From NCBI GenBank assembly GCA_947631675.1, contig CANRMG010000070.1:1-9014 (forward strand): a stretch of DNA of 9,014 nucleotides. Direction: 5' to 3'. This DNA comes from an uncultured Oscillospiraceae bacterium. GTDB lineage: Bacteria > Bacillota_A > Clostridia > Oscillospirales > Oscillospiraceae. The position numbers and the translations under genes were made by a program. The notes under the pieces were generated by a model. The model was not told where the DNA came from. It made no database searches and saw only the letters and a list, made by a program, of their open reading frames with translations. This document shows positions 1 to 5,338 of the stretch, one piece after another. The stretch's first letter is position 1. The number at the start of each line of letters is the position of its first letter.

Positions 1-1017
1 GACAACCGGGAGGACGAGGAGGCGGAGGAGGGGGGCAAAAAGCCCCTGCCGGAGCTTAAGCAGGGCCAGAGCGTGAAGCTTGCCAAGCTTGACCCGGAGC
101 AGCACTTCACCGCGCCCCCCGCCCGGTATTCCGAGGCCACCCTCATCCGGGCCATGGAGGAGAAGGGCATCGGCCGGCCCAGCACCTACGCCCCCACCAT
201 CACCACCATCACCGCCCGTGAGTACGTGGTGAAGGAGGGCAAGTACCTGAAGCCCACCCCCCTGGGGGAGACGGTGACCAAGCTCATGGAAGAGCGATTC
301 CCGGACATCGTGGACGTGAAGTTCACCGCCCGGATGGAGGATACCCTGGACCAGGTGGAGGAGGGGAAGGCTGACTGGAAGGCGGTCCTGAGCGACTTCT
401 ACGGCGGCTTTGAGCAGGATCTGGAAAAGGCGGAAGATGCCCTCCAGGGCGTGCGCATCAAAGTCCCCGATGAGGTGTCGGCGGAGATATGCCCCAACTG
501 CGGGCGGAACCTGGTGGTGAAGTCCGGCCGGTTCGGCCGCTTCCTGGCCTGCCCGGGCTATCCCGAGTGCAGCTTCACCATGCCCCTGGTCACGGAGATG
601 CCCGGCAAGTGCCCCAAGTGCGGCGGGCGCATCTTCAAGCGCACCAGCAAGAAGGGCTACACCTACTACGCCTGCGAAAAGGGCGCCGAGTGCGGCTTCA
701 TGAGCTGGGACGTGCCCACAAAGGACAACTGCCCTGTGTGCGGCAAGACCATGTTCAAGCTCTCCGGCAAGGGCCAGAGAAAGCCCTTCTGCATCAATGA
801 GGAGTGCTCCAACTTCCTGCCGGAGGACAAGCGGGGCTACCGCTACCGCCGGTCCAATACCGCCTCCGCCGAGGGGACGGAACCGGTCGCCGAAGACGGC
901 GGGACTGCCAAAAAGACCACAAACCGCAAGAGCGCGGCGAAAAAGCCCGCGGCCCGTAAGACCGCGGCCAAAAAGACCGCCGCGAAAAAGCCCGCGGCCA
1001 AGAAGGCAAAGGCATGA
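1..1017 (+). CDS. topA: DNA topoisomerase I (type IA), C-terminal part, 5' end cut by window
   Basis: This is the last 338 codons of bacterial topoisomerase I, which relaxes negative supercoils by cutting and passing one strand. The frame is open from base 1 with no start, so the gene begins upstream; the TOPRIM domain and active-site tyrosine lie outside the window. Counting from the first codon here, an acidic loop (residues 1-11) precedes the conserved type IA core block starting HFTAPPARYSEATL and running through EKGIGRPSTYA (about 35-65). Three C-terminal zinc ribbons follow, each with four cysteines: C164/C167/C184/C190, C204/C207/C225/C231 and C244/C247/C264/C269. The protein ends in a lysine/alanine-rich tail (about 300-338) with five KK/RK pentads. 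A GTG at 73 could be misread as a start but lies inside the conserved domain. The stop overlaps the trmFO start in ATGA. Family assignment is secure; the tail is the odd part. Confidence 0.96.
   Translation, partial: DNREDEEAEEGGKKPLPELKQGQSVKLAKLDPEQHFTAPPARYSEATLIRAMEEKGIGRPSTYAPTITTITAREYVVKEGKYLKPTPLGETVTKLMEERFPDIVDVKFTARMEDTLDQVEEGKADWKAVLSDFYGGFEQDLEKAEDALQGVRIKVPDEVSAEICPNCGRNLVVKSGRFGRFLACPGYPECSFTMPLVTEMPGKCPKCGGRIFKRTSKKGYTYYACEKGAECGFMSWDVPTKDNCPVCGKTMFKLSGKGQRKPFCINEECSNFLPEDKRGYRYRRSNTASAEGTEPVAEDGGTAKKTTNRKSAAKKPAARKTAAKKTAAKKPAAKKAKA
934..1008 (+). repeat. Five imperfect 15-bp tandem repeats coding the lysine-rich TopA tail
   Basis: Five consecutive 15-base units encode the pentads AAKKP, AARKT, AAKKT, AAKKP and AAKKA, followed by a final Lys-Ala and the stop. 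The units differ mainly at the last codon and at synonymous positions. A looser basic stretch (KKTTNRK) lies just before them. The peptide resembles histone H1-like tails and would bind DNA non-specifically; that role is inferred from composition. Confidence 0.85.
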
Positions 1018-2336
1018 CGGCGGATATATCCGTGGTGGGCGCGGGCCTGGCGGGCAGCGAGGCCGCGTGGCAGCTGGCCCAGCGGGGCATGAAGGTGCGT
1101 CTTTACGAGATGAAGCCGGAGAAGATGACCCCGGCCCACACCTCGCCCCTTTTCTCGGAGCTGGTCTGCTCCAACTCCCTGCGGGGGGACGACCTGTCCA
1201 ACGCTGTGGGGCTCTTAAAAGAGGAACTGCGCCGGCTCGGCAGCCTCATCATGATGAGCGCCGAGAAGCACCGTGTCCCGGCCGGGGGCGCCCTGGCGGT
1301 GGATAGGGAGGCATTCGCCCGGACCATCACCGACGCCATCCGCAGCCACCCCAACATCGAGATCGTGGAGGGAGAGGTCACCGACTTCCCGGAAGGCGAG
1401 TGCATCATCGCCACCGGGCCGCTGACCAGCGACGGGCTCATCCCGGCCATCGCAAAGGCCTGCGGCGAGGCGGATTTCCTTCACTTCTTCGATGCGGCCG
1501 CGCCGCTCATCGCCTTTGACAGCATCGATATGACCAAGGCCTGGTTCGGTTCCCGGTACGGCAAGGGCACCGCGGACTATATAAACTGTCCCATGGATAA
1601 GGAGCAGTACGACGCCTTCGTCACGGAGCTGGCCGCGGCCAAAGAGGCCCCGGTCCACGGCTTCGAGGACGCGGGGGTATTCGAGGGCTGCATGCCCGTG
1701 GAGGTCATGGCCCGGCGGGGGCACGACACGCTGCGCTACGGGCCCATGAAGCCCGTGGGGCTGAGAAACCCCGACACCGGGGAGAGCTATCACGCCGTGG
1801 TGCAGCTGCGCCGGGACAACGACGAGGGCACGGTCTATAACCTGGTGGGCTTTCAGACCCACCTGACCTTTCCAGAGCAGCGGCGGGTGTTCGGCATGAT
1901 ACCGGCCTTAGCCAACGCCGAGTATCTCCGCTACGGGAAGATGCACCGCAACACGTTTTTGAACGGGCCCAAGCTGCTGGACCGGTATTACCGCCTGCGG
2001 TCGGAGCCAAGAGTTGGCTTTGCCGGCCAGGTCACCGGCGTGGAGGGGTACGTGGAATCCTGCGCCTCCGGCATGCTGGCGGCGCTGGAGGCGGCGAGAA
2101 GGTTCAAGGACCTGCCGCCCTTGGACTTTCCCCGGACAACGGCCATCGGCGCGCTGGCGCTGTACGTCTCCGGCGGGGCGGCCAGCGGGGACTTTCAGCC
2201 CATGAACGTGAACTTCGGCATCATCGAGCACCTGGACGAGCGCATCCGGGGCAAGCGGGACCGGTATTTGAAGGTATCGGAACGGGCCCTGGGGGAGCTT
2301 GAGAAGATCATAGAAAGGGAGAAGGCGGGCGTATGA
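1014..2336 (+). CDS. trmFO: Methylenetetrahydrofolate--tRNA-(uracil-54-C5)-methyltransferase TrmFO
   Basis: TrmFO makes 5-methyluridine at position 54 of the tRNA T-loop, taking the carbon from 5,10-methylenetetrahydrofolate and the electrons from FAD. The 440-residue protein is full length for the family. An N-terminal dinucleotide-binding loop GAGLAG occupies residues 9-14. The SELVCSNSLR block holds C52, matching the active-site cysteine near position 53 of the Bacillus subtilis enzyme. FEGCMPVEVMARRG holds C226, matching the second known cysteine. The FAD-contacting block AGQVTGVEGYVES lies at 337-349, and FQPMNVNFGI marks the C-terminal end. The ATG overlaps the topA stop by four bases (ATGA) and has AAGG seven bases upstream; the glycine loop begins at residue 9, as expected for this start. 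topA-trmFO adjacency is usual in Firmicutes. Its 3' end overlaps plsX in the same way. Confidence 0.97.
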   Translation: MTADISVVGAGLAGSEAAWQLAQRGMKVRLYEMKPEKMTPAHTSPLFSELVCSNSLRGDDLSNAVGLLKEELRRLGSLIMMSAEKHRVPAGGALAVDREAFARTITDAIRSHPNIEIVEGEVTDFPEGECIIATGPLTSDGLIPAIAKACGEADFLHFFDAAAPLIAFDSIDMTKAWFGSRYGKGTADYINCPMDKEQYDAFVTELAAAKEAPVHGFEDAGVFEGCMPVEVMARRGHDTLRYGPMKPVGLRNPDTGESYHAVVQLRRDNDEGTVYNLVGFQTHLTFPEQRRVFGMIPALANAEYLRYGKMHRNTFLNGPKLLDRYYRLRSEPRVGFAGQVTGVEGYVESCASGMLAALEAARRFKDLPPLDFPRTTAIGALALYVSGGAASGDFQPMNVNFGIIEHLDERIRGKRDRYLKVSERALGELEKIIEREKAGV

Positions 2337-3361
2337 AGATCATCCTGGACGCCATGGGCGGCGACAATGCCCCCCAGGCCGTCGTAGCCGGCGCGGTCAA
2401 AGCCGCCCGGGAGATGAACACGGACATCGTGCTGGTGGGCCGGGAGGACGAGGTGAGAGCGTGCCTTGCCGCCTGCGGCGGCGCCGATGAAAAGCGCGTT
2501 ACTGTGGTCAACGCCTCCCAGGTGGTGACTATGGAGGACGAGCCGGGCATGGCCTGCTACAACAAGCGGGACTCCTCCATGACCGTGGCGCTGAAAATGC
2601 TCAGGAACGGCGAGGGCGACGCGGTGGTATCCGCGGGCAGCACCGGCGCGCTCCTGGCAGGGGCGACCCAGTTCGTCAAGCGCATCAAAGGCATCCGCCG
2701 GGCGGCATTGGGCCCTGTGCTCCCCAATGGGGACAAGGGCGTGCTCTTGATCGACTGCGGCGCCAACGTGGACTCCACGCCGGAATATATTCTGCAGTTC
2801 GCCTACATGGGCTCGTTCTACGCCCAGAAGATGATGGGCATCCAGAGCCCCCGGGTGGCCCAGCTGAACGTGGGCACCGAGGACACCAAGGGAGGCGAGC
2901 TGCAAAAGGCGGCCTTCGCCCTCCTGAAGGAGGCGTCCGACGCCGGGCGCATCAACTTCGTGGGCAACGCCGAGGGCAGCGACCTGTTCGCCGGAAAGGC
3001 GGACGTGCTGGTGACGGACGGCCTGGCGGGCAACGTGATGCTCAAGACCACCGAGGGCCTGGCCAAGTTCATGTTCGAGCAATTGAAGACCGTCATGTAC
3101 GGCAGTCTCAAGACGAAGATAGGCGCGCTGCTCATCAAGAAGGAGCTGTACGGCATGAAGGCCATGCTGGACCCGTCCGAGGTGGGCGGCACGGCCCTCA
3201 TCGGCATATCCAAGCCCGTGATCAAGGCCCATGGCAGCTCCGACGAAAAGGCCATATTCAACGCCGTGCGCCAGGCCATCGCCTGCGCTAAGGCGGACGT
3301 GGCGGGAGCCATAGAAGCCAACATAGATTTCATGAAATTGGACAAAGCAAAGGAGACTTAA
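2333..3361 (+). CDS. plsX: Phosphate acyltransferase PlsX
   Basis: PlsX converts acyl-ACP and phosphate to acyl-phosphate, the donor used by PlsY for the first acylation of glycerol-3-phosphate; it is a peripheral enzyme working at the inner face of the membrane. The 342-residue protein has the family length. It opens with the signature MKIILDAMGGDNAP. GSTGALLAG (102-110), DCGANVDSTPE (141-151) and GLAGNVMLKTTEG (230-242) are conserved blocks, and GGTALIGISKPVIKAHG followed by an alanine-rich helix closes the fold. The ATG overlaps the trmFO stop as ATGA, with GAAGG seven bases upstream. acpP, coding for its substrate carrier, starts two bases after its stop. In B. subtilis fabD and fabG lie between plsX and acpP; they are absent here. 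Confidence 0.97.
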   Translation: MKIILDAMGGDNAPQAVVAGAVKAAREMNTDIVLVGREDEVRACLAACGGADEKRVTVVNASQVVTMEDEPGMACYNKRDSSMTVALKMLRNGEGDAVVSAGSTGALLAGATQFVKRIKGIRRAALGPVLPNGDKGVLLIDCGANVDSTPEYILQFAYMGSFYAQKMMGIQSPRVAQLNVGTEDTKGGELQKAAFALLKEASDAGRINFVGNAEGSDLFAGKADVLVTDGLAGNVMLKTTEGLAKFMFEQLKTVMYGSLKTKIGALLIKKELYGMKAMLDPSEVGGTALIGISKPVIKAHGSSDEKAIFNAVRQAIACAKADVAGAIEANIDFMKLDKAKET

Positions 3362-3363
3362 AA

Positions 3364-3597
3364 ATGGTTTACGACAGAATCATCGAGATGATCTGCGAGC
3401 AGTTCGGCATGGAGCCGTCCAAGCTCAACGAGAGCACCAGCTTCGACGATATGGACTTCGACTCCATAGACGTGGTGGAGCTGATGGCAGATATCGAGGA
3501 CGAGTTCGGCTTGGACGAGATCTCCGAGGTGGAGCTCATGGAGATGCACACCATCGGCGATCTGGTCGCTTATGTGAGCGCCCGCGTCGACGGGTAA
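3364..3597 (+). CDS. acpP: Acyl carrier protein
   Basis: This 77-residue, strongly acidic protein carries acyl chains as thioesters on a 4'-phosphopantetheine arm during fatty acid synthesis and hands them to enzymes such as PlsX. The attachment serine is S34 in the motif DFDSIDVVEL, at the start of helix II. Most primary ACPs read GADSLD here, so this one has substitutions on both sides of the serine, although spacing and length are normal. The ATG is two bases after the plsX stop, and a strong Shine-Dalgarno AAGGAG ends eight bases before it, the best ribosome site in the first six genes; this suits an abundant protein. The stop shares a base with the rnc start (TAATG). It could be the main ACP or an accessory one; position beside plsX and rnc favours the main one. 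Confidence 0.93.
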   Translation: MVYDRIIEMICEQFGMEPSKLNESTSFDDMDFDSIDVVELMADIEDEFGLDEISEVELMEMHTIGDLVAYVSARVDG

Positions 3598-4271
3598 TGG
3601 AGCGGCTGGAGAAGGCCCTGGGCTATGCCTTCCGCGACAGGTCCTACCTGGAGACGGCCCTGACCCACAGCTCCTACGCCAACGAACAGTCCCCCAAGCG
3701 GCACAGCAACGAGCGCCTGGAATTTCTGGGCGACGCGGTGCTGGGCTTCTGCGCGGCCAAGACCATCTGCCGGCTGTACCCGGATATGCCGGAGGGGGGT
3801 CTTACCCGCCTGCGGGCGGAGCTGGTGTGCGAGGCCAGCCTCCACCAGGTGGCCCTTGCCCTGGACCTGGGCAGCTATATCCGCCTGGGCAGGAATGAGC
3901 AGTGCAACGGCGGACGGACCCGAACCTCCATCCTGGCCGACTGCGTGGAGGCGATCATCGCCGCCATCTATCTGGACGGGGGCCTGGAGAGCGCGGAAAA
4001 GTTCATCTCGGAGCGCATATTGAAGGACGTGCAGGCGGGCCATCGTCCCGCCAGGACGGACTACAAGACCCAGCTGCAGGAGCTGTTTCAGCAGTCCGGC
4101 GGCGCCGCGCCGGTGTACGCCATCATAGGCGAGTCCGGCCCGGACCATGACAAGACCTTCGTGGCCAGCGTGGCCCTGCACGACGGCAGGACCGCCGCCG
4201 GCGAGGGCAAGAGCAAGAAGGAAGCGGAGCAGGCCGCCGCTAGGGCGGCTCTGGAGATCATAAACGGCTGA
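3597..4271 (+). CDS. rnc: Ribonuclease III
   Basis: RNase III cleaves double-stranded RNA, including rRNA precursors and structured mRNAs, as a homodimer with divalent metal ions. The 224-residue protein has the two expected domains. The endonuclease domain (about 1-145) carries the signature NERLEFLGDAVL with metal ligands E42 and D46, and the second acidic pair D115 and E118 in ADCVEAIIAAIYLDGG, so all catalytic residues are present. The double-stranded RNA-binding domain spans about 155-224, from DYKTQLQELFQ to the basic GKSKKEAEQAAARAAL helix. The ATG overlaps the last base of the acpP stop in TAATG, and no clear Shine-Dalgarno precedes it, so initiation probably depends on ribosomes ending acpP. 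The order acpP-rnc-(x)-smc-ftsY is widespread in Firmicutes. Confidence 0.97.
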   Translation: MERLEKALGYAFRDRSYLETALTHSSYANEQSPKRHSNERLEFLGDAVLGFCAAKTICRLYPDMPEGGLTRLRAELVCEASLHQVALALDLGSYIRLGRNEQCNGGRTRTSILADCVEAIIAAIYLDGGLESAEKFISERILKDVQAGHRPARTDYKTQLQELFQQSGGAAPVYAIIGESGPDHDKTFVASVALHDGRTAAGEGKSKKEAEQAAARAALEIING

Positions 4272-5281
4272 TGGCGAGAGCGAGGATACTCCCCCTGTTC
4301 GTCCCCAACTGGGGCTGCCCGAACGAATGCGTTTTCTGCGACCAGAAGCGCATCTCCGGCAGCCCTTTGCCTGTTTCCGGGGCTGACGTGACCGAGGCCC
4401 TGGAACGGGCCAAGGGGGAGGGCCTGGCCGGCCTGGAGCTGGCCTTTTACGGGGGCAGCTTCACGGCGGTGAGCCCGGTGCTGCAGCGCCAGCTCCTGGA
4501 GGCGGCCCAGCCCTGGCTGGCCGATGGGACGGTATCGTCCATACGCCTTTCCACCCGGCCCGACGCGGTGGATGAGGCGGGTCTTGCTATGCTGAAAAGC
4601 TATGGCGTGGCCACCGTGGAGCTGGGGGCCCAGTCCATGGACGATGGTGTTCTGGCCGCTTCCGGCCGTGGCCACACTGCCGGGGACACGGAGCGGGCAG
4701 CGGGGCTGGTGAAGGCCGCGGGCCTGGATCTCATACTGCAGATGATGACCGGCCTGCCCGGATCGGACCGGGAAAAGGATGTGGAGACCGCCCGGCGCAT
4801 CATCGCCCTCCGGCCCGACGGGGCGCGGATATATCCCACCGTCATCGTGAAGGGCACCGCCCTGGAGGATATGTGGCGGGCGGGAATATATGCCGAGCAT
4901 ACCGTGGCCGACGCGGTGGCGGTGTGCGCGGACATCCTGCCCCTTTTTGACCAGGCCCATGTCCCTGTGATCCGCCTGGGCCTCAACCCCACGGAGGACC
5001 TGTCCGGGGGCCAGGCCGTGGCGGGGGCGTACCATCCGGCCCTGGGGGAGCTGGTCCGCTCGGAGATACTGCGCCGGCAGGCCGCGGCGCTCCTGGCCCA
5101 TGTGCCGGCGGGCAGCCGGGTGACCCTGACGGTGGCGCCCGGGCGGGTGTCCGCCATGATCGGCCAGCACCGGTCCAATATCGCCTCCCTCACCGGGCAG
5201 TTCCGGCTCCGGAGCCTTACCGTCAGGCCCCGGGAGGGACTGGGGCAGGACACAGTTCTGGTTGACGTGGAGGGCGGATAG
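4271..5281 (+). CDS. Elp3-like radical SAM protein without acetyltransferase domain
   Basis: A 336-residue radical SAM enzyme of the Elp3-like group; its exact reaction is not known to me. The cluster motif GCPNECVFCDQ places C16, C20 and C23 in the CX3CX2C pattern that binds a 4Fe-4S cluster and SAM. FYGGSF (about 60-65) and the strand motif RIYPTVIVKGT (186-196), followed by W and G-Y, closely recall Elp3, which modifies wobble uridine in tRNA. A conserved-looking segment, LGLNPTEDLSGG through GAYHPALGELV, follows. Unlike eukaryotic and archaeal Elp3, the acetyltransferase domain is missing. The C-terminus (about 255-336) contains IGQHRSNIASL (297-307), which looks somewhat like a KH-domain loop. 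The ATG shares one base with the rnc stop (TGATG); the nearest GGAG is about 14 bases away, so coupling is likely. Neighbours rnc and trmFO fit an RNA substrate, but that is inference. Confidence 0.85.
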   Translation: MARARILPLFVPNWGCPNECVFCDQKRISGSPLPVSGADVTEALERAKGEGLAGLELAFYGGSFTAVSPVLQRQLLEAAQPWLADGTVSSIRLSTRPDAVDEAGLAMLKSYGVATVELGAQSMDDGVLAASGRGHTAGDTERAAGLVKAAGLDLILQMMTGLPGSDREKDVETARRIIALRPDGARIYPTVIVKGTALEDMWRAGIYAEHTVADAVAVCADILPLFDQAHVPVIRLGLNPTEDLSGGQAVAGAYHPALGELVRSEILRRQAAALLAHVPAGSRVTLTVAPGRVSAMIGQHRSNIASLTGQFRLRSLTVRPREGLGQDTVLVDVEGG

Positions 5282-5290
5282 AGTTATACT
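5262..5290 (+). promoter_or_regulatory. Near-consensus sigma-A type promoter for smc-ftsY
   Basis: TTGACG at 5262-5267 and TATACT at 5285-5290 are separated by exactly 17 bases. Each hexamer has one mismatch to the TTGACA/TATAAT consensus. The -35 box lies inside the last codons of the radical SAM gene and the -10 box just after its stop. Transcription would begin near 5296-5298, leaving a leader of about 42 bases before the smc TTG. The position at the only true intergenic gap in the window supports the call. No start site has been measured. Confidence 0.65.
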
Positions 5291-5338
5291 ATATATTGTG
5301 TCTTTTTAGGCGTATCACTGGTATAGAGGTATAAGATT
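5282..5338 (+). other. AT-rich intergenic gap and smc leader
   Basis: This 57-base stretch is markedly AT-rich against its GC-rich surroundings. It holds the -10 element, the presumed transcription start and the smc ribosome site. GTAT recurs at 5312, 5321 and 5329, and TTATAC (5284-5289) is mirrored by GTATAA (5329-5334). The repeats are too short to assign a function. I see no terminator hairpin: the short T-run at 5302-5307 has no GC-rich stem before it. Confidence 0.6.
5325..5330 (+). promoter_or_regulatory. Ribosome binding site fixing the TTG start of smc
   Basis: AGAGGT ends eight bases before the TTG at 5339 and pairs in part with the 16S anti-Shine-Dalgarno. Good spacing to the TTG and no alternative ATG before the conserved N-terminus make this site decisive for the smc start. 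Confidence 0.65.

Noticed and set aside
73..75. GTG as a possible start of a short topA-like gene
   Set aside because: The same frame stays open to base 1 and the GTG lies just before the conserved type IA core, so this is the interior of a longer topA.
797..1306. 169-codon + strand frame across the topA-trmFO junction
   Set aside because: Arg/Pro/Gly-rich out-of-frame translation of two conserved genes, with no homology I recognise.
2195..3232. 345-codon minus-strand open frame opposite plsX
   Set aside because: It shadows the PlsX frame, has low-complexity composition and no family signature.
4088..5170. 360-codon minus-strand open frame opposite rnc and the radical SAM gene
   Set aside because: It spans two well-supported genes on the other strand and has no recognisable motif.
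5302..5307. T-run after the radical SAM gene as a terminator
   Set aside because: There is no GC-rich stem-loop immediately before it.
5284..5334. Inverted repeat TTATAC...GTATAA around the smc leader
   Set aside because: Only six bases per arm with a 39-base loop in AT-rich DNA, and one arm overlaps the -10 box, so it would not be in the transcript; chance is likely.
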